IMG/VR virus record: IMGVR_UViG_3300017917_002205
Location: 1 to 44,823 of that record
Length of the DNA stretch: 44,823 bases
Direction: 5' to 3' (one strand)
Source of the DNA: a virus
Below the pieces are notes generated by a model, which saw only the letters and a list, made by a program, of their open reading frames with translations, searched no databases and was not told the DNA's origin. Both the position numbers and the translations under genes were made by a program. Shown piece by piece: positions 24,570 to 33,840 of this stretch; the stretch's first letter is position 1; each line of letters begins with the position of its first letter.

Positions 24570-25537
24570 TATCTGTCGATGTTAATTATTATGTTTGTAT
24601 CCGTTACGTTGTTTAACGGAAGAGGTTTTGCAAGTTTTGCTACTGCAATTAAATCCTGAGCTTCATTATAAAGCCCTACTGTTGTTACGTAAGGATTAAA
24701 ATACGAACTTGTAACAAAATCATAGACTACTCCTTCAGTTGATCCTGATATTAAACTTGGGTTTAAACTAAAATTATATTCTGAAGCATCTACTGTACAT
24801 TTATACTGTGTTTCAAATATAGTATAAGAACTAGAAAAGGAACAGGTAACATACGGAGAGGTTATAAGGTTGTTTAGAAAAGTAGCGCTATTTCCTTCAT
24901 ATGGACTAGTCCCGTATATACCTACTCCGTAAATTCCTTCTGGGGATCCTTCTGATGTTAGTATTGCGATGCCGTGTTGGTAAGTTATAATTCCACAAAG
25001 TCTATTGTTTAACGTAATTAAATTTCCGTTTCCGTCATCTGAGATACTTCCAGAAGGTCCTTGTACTTTAAAGGATCCTGGCTGTATTTTTTCTCCAAAT
25101 AATTTAGTAGGTACTGAGATTACTCCGATAATTGCATTAGAAGCTGTTGGAAAGTATCTTTCGTATGTTAATGTAGTCTCTAAGTAATTTTCATACCTTC
25201 CTGCACTAGAAGTCGAACCTACTAATACATCCCCTGCTATATTATTGCCCGGTATAATGTAAGGTACAGAGACTGGATCTCCGTAACTTGAGCTTAAGTA
25301 GTTAGAGTAATATAATTCCTTTACTGAGTTGTAAATTAGTCTCTTATACTCTGTGGTTATTTGCCCTGTTGTGCTTTCACTTAGGGAGAATAAACCTTGT
25401 ATATTTTGACCGAGAAATCTATCAATACCAACATCAGAGCTAGTTAAAGCAGCTGCACCTTTAAAAGTAAATGCTTTATTTACCTCAAAGGGAGTTACTA
25501 TAATGTCGGAAGCTAGTAATTGTTTGTATGCACTCAT
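24569..25537 (-). CDS. Virion surface/baseplate protein, paralogue of the preceding gene
   Basis: This is a 322-residue beta-rich protein with many Ser, Gly and Thr. The C-terminus (EYNFSLNPSLISGSTEG, then YVTTVGLYNEAQDLIAVAKL) is clearly related to that of the protein encoded at 25543-26550, so the two genes arose by duplication. Similar C-termini occur in uncharacterised virion proteins of other T4-like phages. It follows the 1700-residue baseplate protein and two related genes and is probably part of the baseplate rim or a short fibre. No enzyme motif is seen. Confidence 0.7.
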   Translation of the reverse strand: MSAYKQLLASDIIVTPFEVNKAFTFKGAAALTSSDVGIDRFLGQNIQGLFSLSESTTGQITTEYKRLIYNSVKELYYSNYLSSSYGDPVSVPYIIPGNNIAGDVLVGSTSSAGRYENYLETTLTYERYFPTASNAIIGVISVPTKLFGEKIQPGSFKVQGPSGSISDDGNGNLITLNNRLCGIITYQHGIAILTSEGSPEGIYGVGIYGTSPYEGNSATFLNNLITSPYVTCSFSSSYTIFETQYKCTVDASEYNFSLNPSLISGSTEGVVYDFVTSSYFNPYVTTVGLYNEAQDLIAVAKLAKPLPLNNVTDTNIIINIDR

Positions 25538-25542
25538 TCATT

Positions 25543-26550
25543 TTAGAAATCAAGCTTAACTCTAATTAAAGATTCTTTTGTAAAGTCTTTAGTTAAAGGT
25601 TTAGACAATTTAGCTACCGCTAATAAATCGTTAGTATCGTTGTAGAATCCTACTGTTGTAATATACGTTTGTGGTGAGTTAATAAATGCACTGTATATTA
25701 CATCTCCAGTTGATCCTGAAATGAAAGATGGATTTTCTGAGTAGTTAAATTCTGCATTTCTTGATCTTACAAACACATAATCTGATGTTACAGTTTCTTC
25801 GCTGTTTACTTGGAAAGAAGCAGCTCCTGATCCTGAAATAGCTCTAAATAATCTACCAATGTTGTCTTCATTAATATCTGAGGATCTTGTAGGCTCTAAT
25901 GCAATTGATTGTGATAATGCTAATGGGTTTAAGATGATGGTTGCAATATCTGGAAGAAATAATCCATAAGATCCTGAGGAAGGTGAGTATCCTGTTCCTC
26001 CGTTGTAAGAAACTCCGTTTGAACCAGAAATGATTTGATATACTCTACCACAATCTAAATAAGTATCTGTTGAAACCATCCCAGAATTATCTGTTAGTAC
26101 TAGAGTACCTACTGTTCCTCCTGATCCTGTTATTCTTAAATTAAAAGTACCTTTTAAAAGATGCTCTTTATATCTTGCTCTATCAATTGAGATTGCCCAG
26201 AAATCAGATGCTGTTACGGTTCCAAAAATAAACTGTGCGTTTTCATCTCCATAAACTAAGTTACGGTATTGACCATAAACTGTTCTAGTTGGAGATACTC
26301 CTGGTACTAAATCATTATAGTTTGCACTTCCTGATCCTTGTTTATTTCCGTAAGCGATTGCAAATTGAACTGCTGATCCTGATGATGTAGATCCTGTTTG
26401 ATATACATTCTTATAGTAAACATCATTTGTTGATGTTGCGGAAGATGTAAAGAAGGTACTTAAAGTTGGTGAATTAGTTGACCATGCGGTTGCTGTTACC
26501 GAATCTATACTTACTAAAAAGTCTTCTGCGTCGAGTCTTTTATATGACAT
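25543..26550 (-). CDS. Virion surface/baseplate protein (first of a tandem pair)
   Basis: This 335-residue protein starts MSYKRLDAEDFLVSIDSV. Its body is rich in Ser/Thr/Gly with SGS repeats, as in phage adhesins. Its C-terminus (FNYSENPSFISGSTGD, then YITTVGFYNDTNDLLAVAKLSKPL) is shared with the next gene. The family is one I associate with structural proteins of aquatic T4-like phages. It is 10 bases from the upstream 218-residue gene and 5 bases from its paralogue, so all three are one unit. Confidence 0.7.
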   Translation of the reverse strand: MSYKRLDAEDFLVSIDSVTATAWSTNSPTLSTFFTSSATSTNDVYYKNVYQTGSTSSGSAVQFAIAYGNKQGSGSANYNDLVPGVSPTRTVYGQYRNLVYGDENAQFIFGTVTASDFWAISIDRARYKEHLLKGTFNLRITGSGGTVGTLVLTDNSGMVSTDTYLDCGRVYQIISGSNGVSYNGGTGYSPSSGSYGLFLPDIATIILNPLALSQSIALEPTRSSDINEDNIGRLFRAISGSGAASFQVNSEETVTSDYVFVRSRNAEFNYSENPSFISGSTGDVIYSAFINSPQTYITTVGFYNDTNDLLAVAKLSKPLTKDFTKESLIRVKLDF

Positions 26551-26560
26551 GCTTTATATC

Positions 26561-27217
26561 TTAGTTTGTTTTAACAATTGTTACCGGAATTTGTAATCTC
26601 GCTCCAGAGTCTCTACCAATCACTTGTAGGGTTGCAGACAATGAAGTATTAGATCCAAATAATGTGTTTACTGTTGTTGCGCTTATATTCAAGGTAGTTC
26701 CAATCACTGTCTTAGATACGTTAGTACCTACTGTAGTTGTAGAATTTGCAGCTACAACGTCTGGTGTATTGATACCTACTCCTGAAAAGTTATTAAATAA
26801 TCTTACATCCGAAATTGTGAATGTATACCCAGAAGCTTCATACAATGAAGTTTGTGAAAGGTAATTCAAAGTCTGTGGAGTGATTGCAAGACTTGCTCCT
26901 TGTTTCAAAGTGATTGAAGAATAACCAATATTTAGAACTGGCATTCTAGCAGTTCCTCTAGGAAGAGTTACGAGCTTGTATTTCATTATTTGAGTCTCAT
27001 CCGGGAATGCTTCTAGAAGAGGCATATTTTCAATTGCTTCTCCATAAAAAGCAGAACCTGATGGCTGTGATGGATTATAAAGAGTATAATCGATTTCATC
27101 ATCTGATAATGCAAATTGTGTAATTCTAAAAGAACCATCGCCTCTGGCAAGAAGTTCTCTTCCTTTTTTTGTTAAGATTGCATCAACTGTGACTGCAGTA
27201 TTATTTAGGTATGCCAT
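26561..27217 (-). CDS. Conserved T4-like structural protein, possibly with Ig-like end
   Basis: The 218 residues begin MAYLNNTAVTVDAILTKKGR, followed by ELLARGDGSFRITQFALSDDE and a conserved EAIENMPLLEAFPDE and TLPRGTARMPV. These segments are characteristic of an uncharacterised virion protein family in marine T4-like phages. The last 100 residues are Thr/Asn-rich beta strands that could form an Ig-like domain. The most likely place is the baseplate or tail. It starts 6 nt after an exact TATTTATAA. Confidence 0.75.
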   Translation of the reverse strand: MAYLNNTAVTVDAILTKKGRELLARGDGSFRITQFALSDDEIDYTLYNPSQPSGSAFYGEAIENMPLLEAFPDETQIMKYKLVTLPRGTARMPVLNIGYSSITLKQGASLAITPQTLNYLSQTSLYEASGYTFTISDVRLFNNFSGVGINTPDVVAANSTTTVGTNVSKTVIGTTLNISATTVNTLFGSNTSLSATLQVIGRDSGARLQIPVTIVKTN

Positions 27218-27223
27218 AATATA

Positions 27224-27232
27224 TTATAAATA
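27224..27232 (-). promoter_or_regulatory. TATTTATAA start motif before the 218-residue structural gene
   Basis: This is an exact motif followed by TATATT and ATG (6-nt spacing), in the gap after the 1700-residue gene. Confidence 0.5.
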
Positions 27233-27249
27233 TGTGAATGTATGAACTT

Positions 27250-30200
27250 TTATGAGATAAGGCCAGCTGCTTTAGCTATTGTTATTGGATCATAGTTTAT
27301 GTTAAAGTTTTCCGGTATTAAAATACCTACTTCTCCAGAAGTTACGTTGATTTGCGGGTATGTAGATACTAACACAGAAGTTTCATCTGGTATGCGTCTG
27401 AAGATTCTAAAGTTTTGGTTTAGGTTAGTGGATCCTCCGAATGTATTATAGATAGGTTCAAAGCTTGAAGTGATTACCGGTGTTATAGTTAGTGAACTTG
27501 TTGCAGAGGCAGTTGTGTAGGTAGGGGTGTTTGTTATAGTAAATAATAGTAAGCCATTAAACGTATTATCTAGAGATCCACTATCAGAAGAAGAACCTGT
27601 AGTTCCGAATCGAATATAATCATACTTAACGATAGGTAATAGAGTATCAGTATAAGAGGTTATTCCTTTATTTGTATCAGTAGCGGTTGGGTATGTGTTT
27701 GTTTTCTTATTATAAAAATAAAAGTTTTGATCTACAGAATCAGGTTTAAAGTATTCTACAGTACCTAGATTATTGTCAGCGTTAGATAAGAATGGGTATA
27801 GCCAATTTTGGTTATTATCTGTTAGTTGTGTCACACTTGCAGTTGTGAAGAATACTGGTGTTTTTACTGTGTTTAGAGCATTGGTCCATTTTACACTATA
27901 TTGTGGTACATTTGAACCTGAGTTGAAGAATATAGTTTGGTATTTTGCTCCCCCCTCTACCACTGTTAGGTTTGTAAATATATTTTGGTTACTAACATCT
28001 TTTGAATATGCAATAGCAGTTGTTCCGTTTTTAAAGATATTAGATATAAAACTTAAGTACTGGTTATCCCCTGTTAGTGGAAAAACTTGCCCAGTAATAT
28101 CAACAATGCTGATTAGTCTAAAATTACTTCCGCCTGGGTATTCTGGGTCTGCTGAAGTGTTATTTGAGAATACTGCAAAGTAATCTGAGTAATTATCAAT
28201 TACTGCTTTTTGTCCGTATGAAATATCTCCTGCTGTGTAAATGTTATAAGTAGCACTTGTTAACTTAGTTCCTGTGTATCTACCTGTTGTCCAAGCACTA
28301 CCAGAGACATAATTTGAATCCTGTACTTGGGCGTATAGAGCTGATTGGCTTATAATCGGTCCGAAGTTTATAGGGTTTGTAGCATCTTGTGAATAATCAA
28401 CATCAAAATATTTAGTAGATATTCTATTTGAATAAACATTATTTAATAAACTATTATACTCTGAATATTCATTAATGTTACCTGGGAAGTTTTGTTGAGT
28501 ATATACAGTAGGGTCTAAGTAGTAGGTTGATTGTGCAGATAGGTTACTAACCGTAATGTTCCAGTTTGTATTTATATTATCTAGAAAATCGATAGATGTT
28601 GTATCTCCCACTGCATCAGCAGACGCTGAGAATGTTATTTTATAACTCTTACCTGGTGTAAATTCTATATTACTTAAATTAATAGTATTTGTGAAGAAAA
28701 TATCTGTTGTGATTGTTGCGCCTGGATCGTAAGAGTAGTTGTAGGTATTTACTACGGTATTATCTGTTGAGTTAATTATGTAATAGTAGATATTGAAATA
28801 GGTAGGATCTTCTGCGTTAGGGTGAAATGTTCCTGATATGTTTAGAGTTAGGTTACTACTTACGTCATATAGGGGGGTGTAAGTGTAGGTCCCTGTGTTG
28901 TAGGTAGGTCTAATACTATCTACATCTGAGAACATAAGAGTACCTGTTGATCTATATGCTCCTCCTGCACTTGTTGATAATACACTTGTCTGTGTTCCAG
29001 AGAGTCCAACGTTTAAATTCTGTAGGTCTGGTATACTTAGTTTAAAGGCTGATCCAAGTAGTGGATTGTTTAGTAGTTGTCCATTAACTGCGTCAATAGT
29101 TGAACCAGAATATTCACCGTTGTAAAATTCATACTCAGAAGAATTAATTTGATTTACTATTCCTGCCTTAGTGTTTAAAGAAGAAGACCATGATTGTGAT
29201 ATATTCACCCAGTTATTAACTGACCCTGCAGGTCCACCAGAGAATACCCCTATAGACCCTGTTTGATAGTCTCTAGCAAGAGAGGTAACAGATCCGGTAT
29301 ACTCAGGTTGAGTGTAGGATGTTTGAGCAGGTCTCTGTCTGTTTCTTTCTAGTAAATGCTGCTTAATAACAACACCGGCCGATACTCCTGCTCTTGCTGG
29401 AATAAAATCCTTAACCATTCTAAAGACTGCATTATCAAAGTATTTTGCAAGTCTGGTGTAATCATTCCAGTTATAAGAATCAGAATATTTTTGAAAGTAG
29501 CTATTAGAAAGAGATTCTAAATCCGGGTATGTTAATGCTTCACTGTTTACGTTTCTAGGATCTCCGATATACTCTCCTATGTTAAAATACCCTATTGAAG
29601 AATTTATATCATCATTAATTTCATTTTGTGGAGATAATGCAATCTCTACATAATTTACATCACGGGTATATCCTTCATCTGTAGATAAGGTTTGCTGTAT
29701 TGATCTGAAAGGAGATAGGACTGTATTCTCAGGAATGTTTGTAGATCCAGAAGGTGGTAAAGTAGTATTTGAAAGATGAATTTTATCTGATACTGCATTT
29801 TGAATTCCTGCTGGTACCTGATCATAAAATACTGTTTCTACGTTTGTTACAAAGGTAGGGGTATTTTTATAATAGAATCCGCTTGTACCTACAAAAGAGG
29901 AAGTTGTTGTCCAGGTTCCTGATACTTTAGGGTGTATTGATAGAGATGCTGTATAAAGTTCTCCTCCTAAAGCTGCTCTAAATACTAATTCAGAAGGTGA
30001 AGTGTTTGTTTGATTTCCTTCAATTGAATTAGGATTCATTACATAATCATCAAATACACTCTCACTTAATGCATTTTTATAATACCTAATTTCCTGTAAT
30101 GATCCAGAAAAGATCTTGGCGGAGAAAGAGGAGCTTCCGAAGTATGATTCTACGGCTGTACTCCATCCGCTACTTGCAGAGATACTTGCTGAACCTTGGA

Positions 30201-32352
30201 AACCTATAGTATTTCCATCTACGCCGTTATAAATTTTATTCTTAGCATAGGCTGTAAAACCTACCCCTGGTTCGTTATTAATTAAAACAGACCACCAATT
30301 ACCATCAAAGAATGGAAGGTAGATACTTGCAGTAGTATTTAAGTCTGAACTTGAAGGGTAGAATTCTAAAATACCATATTGATATTCTGGATCAATTATA
30401 GAACCGGAATAAGATCCTGATGTTGTTCCAGAACCTGTGTATTTTAGTAATAAACCTACTCCGGTATCAGTTGACCATAAACTCTGAGAATAGTACCCTG
30501 ATGTTGGAAGTCCTGGGGTCTTAAATCTAAATTCAACCGCTCCCGGTTTGCTGTTAACTGCTCCCCAGGCTGTACTTAAACTAAAAGATGAAGTTATATA
30601 ATTGGAACCGGAAGTACTAAAAGCATAACTAAATTCTGACTGCCAGTTATCCCAGGTGTTTGAATTTTTATCTTTTCCTCCAAATTCATTGATTCTTAAA
30701 ATTGTGTCCGGAATACCAAAGCAATTTAATAATACCCTAAGGCCTGCTAATGTACCTTTCTTTTTAAGTAAGAACGGTAAGTTATGGTATAATCTTTTAT
30801 AGATTAATTTCTGTGCATCATTAAACGGTGTTGTGTCTGCAGAAGCAGTTACATAATTTGTAATTAATTCACTACCTGTAGGAGGTAAGGTAGAACCTTC
30901 TGGTGTGATTCCTAGGTAAGTAGTGTATAAATCACTATTTGTAAAGCTGCTTTCATATAAGGTTACTCCGTAAGATCTTAATGCATCTGCAACTAAATCT
31001 ACAGAAATACCCCCACCTAAACTATTATCGCTATCCTGTCTATTTTCAATAGCTTTAGTATAAAGCCAGATCTGATCAAACATCTGTCCAATTTCCTCGT
31101 TAAAGAGTTTAAATTGATCATTATCAGGGTCGCTTACTATATAATCTGGGTAGATGTTATAGATATAATTCTGGTTGAATTCATCATACAAGGAAGCAGA
31201 ATCTAATTGGTCTGCATACCAGGTTAGGACTTCTGAAGATCCTGTTGAGAATAGAGTGTATGGCTTGGTTGAATTTGATTTCGGCCATGCTGTAGAGCTT
31301 GATTCAAAATACAAATAATAATCATAGCCATCAAAATTGGTTATTATTTTATTAATTTCATTCTGATAGGTTGCTTTACTTGAAGATACTTCTACAGTAT
31401 TAGTTAAAGAATCTAAAGTTGCAATTTGAGTATTGTATGCTTCAATCTGAGAAGCTTTATAGTAGAAGTTTATTAGTCTCTGCTCTGCTGAGCTGAAGAA
31501 GATGAAATTCTCGAAATTAGAATAATCTGTGTTTAGTTCTGCTCTTCTTTCTACTAGTATACTTTTTAATTGGTCCGTCAGGCTAGCAGAAGGAGCATTA
31601 AGTAAAGTAGAGAAGCTTTGAAAATCGGTAGAGTTATTTACTACCTGTTGAATATTAATACTTAAGTTAGGTCCCTGTAAAAAGACTCTGTCATCAAAAG
31701 GAATTTCTTCTACCGGGTATTGAATACTGTAAGCTACTGGTTCTGATGCTTTCTCTACAAAGTTAAAGTTTGAATTAATTCCTAGGTTAAATGGAAGTGC
31801 TTCGTATAATTTTACTAAAACTGTACTATTATCATAAGCGATATTAACTGCCAGTAGTAGGGTATCTGATCCGAAATCAAGGTAGATTCCTTTAAATAAC
31901 TCCCCTGTATTTAAAATTGCCTGAAGGGTCTGTACTACTTGCTGGGTTTGTGTTTCTGAGAAAGAAGAGTTTTTAATTCTTAATTCTGTTCTATCAGAAG
32001 ATACTGCTGAGATGAAGAAGAGAGGGTTACCTATTATACTAGGTCTTAGAAAATTATAATTAATTTGATAAGCTCCTTGTAAGTATCCATTATTAGCTAA
32101 ATCTTGAGCTGGGTCTAGATTCAACTGTGTTATATTGCTCCCGCTAACTAATCCACTAGTTGTAGAGTAATTAGTTGTCAACTGTGTAATAACGGTTCCG
32201 AAGGTATCATAAAGATACGCCTGTATAATATCTGTAGTTATATCAAAAGAATTCTGTAGAGAGATGCTCGCTACATTAGTTGAATCTACCGGAGTTAATT
32301 CTTGTCCGGTTGTATTGAGAGGTATTATAGGAAGGACTACTGGGGTTGCCAT
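27250..32352 (-). CDS. Very large baseplate/adhesin protein with LamG-like domain
   Basis: This 1700-residue protein is the largest in the window. Residues 1-560 are helical and mixed, ending in KKKGTLAGLRVLLNCFG then IPDTILRINEFGGKD (about 531-561), a segment I recall from large tail proteins of other aquatic T4-like phages. A concanavalin/LamG-like domain spans about 570-775; its end has FSGSLQEIRYYKNALSESVF. The remaining 900 residues are Ser/Thr/Asn/Tyr-rich beta structure. By position after gp6 it could replace T4 gp7 (1032 residues), a baseplate wedge protein, but homology is not visible. The lectin-like fold suggests a role in glycan binding. Its start overlaps the upstream stop by one base. 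Confidence 0.75.
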   Translation of the reverse strand: MATPVVLPIIPLNTTGQELTPVDSTNVASISLQNSFDITTDIIQAYLYDTFGTVITQLTTNYSTTSGLVSGSNITQLNLDPAQDLANNGYLQGAYQINYNFLRPSIIGNPLFFISAVSSDRTELRIKNSSFSETQTQQVVQTLQAILNTGELFKGIYLDFGSDTLLLAVNIAYDNSTVLVKLYEALPFNLGINSNFNFVEKASEPVAYSIQYPVEEIPFDDRVFLQGPNLSINIQQVVNNSTDFQSFSTLLNAPSASLTDQLKSILVERRAELNTDYSNFENFIFFSSAEQRLINFYYKASQIEAYNTQIATLDSLTNTVEVSSSKATYQNEINKIITNFDGYDYYLYFESSSTAWPKSNSTKPYTLFSTGSSEVLTWYADQLDSASLYDEFNQNYIYNIYPDYIVSDPDNDQFKLFNEEIGQMFDQIWLYTKAIENRQDSDNSLGGGISVDLVADALRSYGVTLYESSFTNSDLYTTYLGITPEGSTLPPTGSELITNYVTASADTTPFNDAQKLIYKRLYHNLPFLLKKKGTLAGLRVLLNCFGIPDTILRINEFGGKDKNSNTWDNWQSEFSYAFSTSGSNYITSSFSLSTAWGAVNSKPGAVEFRFKTPGLPTSGYYSQSLWSTDTGVGLLLKYTGSGTTSGSYSGSIIDPEYQYGILEFYPSSSDLNTTASIYLPFFDGNWWSVLINNEPGVGFTAYAKNKIYNGVDGNTIGFQGSASISASSGWSTAVESYFGSSSFSAKIFSGSLQEIRYYKNALSESVFDDYVMNPNSIEGNQTNTSPSELVFRAALGGELYTASLSIHPKVSGTWTTTSSFVGTSGFYYKNTPTFVTNVETVFYDQVPAGIQNAVSDKIHLSNTTLPPSGSTNIPENTVLSPFRSIQQTLSTDEGYTRDVNYVEIALSPQNEINDDINSSIGYFNIGEYIGDPRNVNSEALTYPDLESLSNSYFQKYSDSYNWNDYTRLAKYFDNAVFRMVKDFIPARAGVSAGVVIKQHLLERNRQRPAQTSYTQPEYTGSVTSLARDYQTGSIGVFSGGPAGSVNNWVNISQSWSSSLNTKAGIVNQINSSEYEFYNGEYSGSTIDAVNGQLLNNPLLGSAFKLSIPDLQNLNVGLSGTQTSVLSTSAGGAYRSTGTLMFSDVDSIRPTYNTGTYTYTPLYDVSSNLTLNISGTFHPNAEDPTYFNIYYYIINSTDNTVVNTYNYSYDPGATITTDIFFTNTINLSNIEFTPGKSYKITFSASADAVGDTTSIDFLDNINTNWNITVSNLSAQSTYYLDPTVYTQQNFPGNINEYSEYNSLLNNVYSNRISTKYFDVDYSQDATNPINFGPIISQSALYAQVQDSNYVSGSAWTTGRYTGTKLTSATYNIYTAGDISYGQKAVIDNYSDYFAVFSNNTSADPEYPGGSNFRLISIVDITGQVFPLTGDNQYLSFISNIFKNGTTAIAYSKDVSNQNIFTNLTVVEGGAKYQTIFFNSGSNVPQYSVKWTNALNTVKTPVFFTTASVTQLTDNNQNWLYPFLSNADNNLGTVEYFKPDSVDQNFYFYNKKTNTYPTATDTNKGITSYTDTLLPIVKYDYIRFGTTGSSSDSGSLDNTFNGLLLFTITNTPTYTTASATSSLTITPVITSSFEPIYNTFGGSTNLNQNFRIFRRIPDETSVLVSTYPQINVTSGEVGILIPENFNINYDPITIAKAAGLIS

Positions 32353-32702
32353 TATTGTGTTGGGGTTAATGTAAGTAATGCTTGTTGTAATTGCAAATTC
32401 TCCTGTCTTAAATTCGTGATTTCTGCTTGAAGTGCTTCAATTTCTAAATTTGTAGAGACTCCTCCAATATACTCTGAGCTTTGTTTAACTAAATATTCAT
32501 GTGAATTAGTTTCACCTAATTTCGGAATTTGATAGAATAGGGATTGGTATTCGTTGAAGAATTGGGGTACTGATATTGTTGGTACTGTTGCAGAAGATGT
32601 AACTTGTACCGGAGGTGCAAATTCACTAAAGGAGGTATTTATAGTGTTTTGTAATTCTGTTCTATTATACCCTACTACTTCTATATTAATTGTTTCTGCC
32701 AT
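32352..32702 (-). CDS. Small baseplate-region protein with C-terminal coiled coil
   Basis: The 116 residues have an extended Ser/Thr/Pro-rich N-terminal half, a conserved-looking FFNEYQSLFYQIPKLGETNSH, and a C-terminal heptad repeat (LEIEALQAEITNLRQENLQ, about 86-105) that should form a coiled coil. It shares single bases with both neighbours, so it is translated between the DNRLRE-like protein and the 1700-residue protein. I infer a linker or trimeric connector; no family is recalled. Confidence 0.65.
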   Translation of the reverse strand: MAETINIEVVGYNRTELQNTINTSFSEFAPPVQVTSSATVPTISVPQFFNEYQSLFYQIPKLGETNSHEYLVKQSSEYIGGVSTNLEIEALQAEITNLRQENLQLQQALLTLTPTQ

Positions 32703-33829
32703 TACCCGTTTACAACTTTAAATACATACTCATCATCAAATACCACTGTTGAACTCCCTATAGTACTTTGAATTAATATCTTATAGTATCTTTCAGGTTC
32801 CAATCCATTCATATACAAGGTAAAGAAATTACCTGTAGAGTCACAGCTTATTTTAGTATACGTAGTATCAAAATCAATTACGAATTCATCTGTATCTAAA
32901 TCTTTTATAGCGTAGTAAGAAGCTACCGGTAATGCATAATTGTCTGTATAAACTGATGCTGTCTGCCATACTCTTACAGGGTACATCGGTCTTGCATTTA
33001 CTCTAAATACATTCACACTACTTGAGTAAAAAGTACCCATGTTATTATCTATAGAGATTGTAGCAGGTAATGTAGTTAGGGTAGTTAGACTTCCGGTATT
33101 ATAAGTATAATCGTTCCATTTAAACTCTAACTGCGGAGGGTAGATTGTATGAGTATCTCTTGAGAAGAATTGTAATGTTACGCTTCCTAGAATACTATCA
33201 ATAAACTCCTGTGAGCTGCTCTGTCTAATAACTAACCCGTAGTTTTGAAATGCACTTGAAGACCAGTTGGTAACTATTGAAGTAATATTGGTGTTAATAT
33301 CTAAATCTGAATAGTAATCAAAGCTTTGACTGGTTTGAGATCCTGTATACCAAACTCCACCACCGGCTGAATTTGGGTTTTTTGTTAAATCAAAAGAACC
33401 TGTAGTACCGGATACAAAACCTGATGTTGTCCAGGCATTACTTCCAGAGTAAGACCTATAAGTCCAAGAAACTCCATTTTCAGATTGAGGTACATCTAGG
33501 AATTTTCCTGTTCCCATACTCCAATCTTCTGCTAAAGCATTGATGTTTAAGGTAGTTGTATTTGATAATCCTGTCGAGTTTGCTACAAAACATCTTAAAT
33601 TAGCTTGCCAGGATGCAGATCCTATCTTAGAACTAAATAAAGATTGAATCTCTGCTTGATTAAATTTAATTAAAAATCTAGAAGCTTGTGGTGTAGATCC
33701 GTTTATTTGCGGTTGTGATATTGTATAATTACTTGATGCATCTAGAATTTCATCTAAACCGGTATTCATTACAGGATACCCGGAATAGATTGTTGCATCT
33801 GCGGTTGGGAATATTTTATATACTGCCAT
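32702..33829 (-). CDS. DNRLRE-like beta-sandwich virion protein
   Basis: The 375-residue protein opens with MAVYKIFPTADATIYSGYPVMNTG and has ASRFLIKFNQAEI, then an Ala-Glu-Asp-Trp-Ser-Met-Gly-Thr-Gly stretch. This is the pattern of DNRLRE-type carbohydrate-binding beta-sandwich domains (TADATI, a hydrophobic strand, WxxGxG). A second half, rich in Tyr and Thr, ends in YKILIQSTIGSS. The position right after gp6 and the similar length to T4 gp8 (334 residues) raise the idea of a baseplate wedge role, but the sequence does not show it. It may decorate the baseplate and bind host sugar. Confidence 0.65.
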   Translation of the reverse strand: MAVYKIFPTADATIYSGYPVMNTGLDEILDASSNYTISQPQINGSTPQASRFLIKFNQAEIQSLFSSKIGSASWQANLRCFVANSTGLSNTTTLNINALAEDWSMGTGKFLDVPQSENGVSWTYRSYSGSNAWTTSGFVSGTTGSFDLTKNPNSAGGGVWYTGSQTSQSFDYYSDLDINTNITSIVTNWSSSAFQNYGLVIRQSSSQEFIDSILGSVTLQFFSRDTHTIYPPQLEFKWNDYTYNTGSLTTLTTLPATISIDNNMGTFYSSSVNVFRVNARPMYPVRVWQTASVYTDNYALPVASYYAIKDLDTDEFVIDFDTTYTKISCDSTGNFFTLYMNGLEPERYYKILIQSTIGSSTVVFDDEYVFKVVNG

Positions 33830-33840
33830 TATCTTCTATA

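Noticed and set aside
27250-32352. Naming the 1700-residue protein gp7
   Set aside because: Position after gp6 is suggestive, but no gp7 sequence feature was recognised and the LamG-like domain is foreign to T4 gp7.
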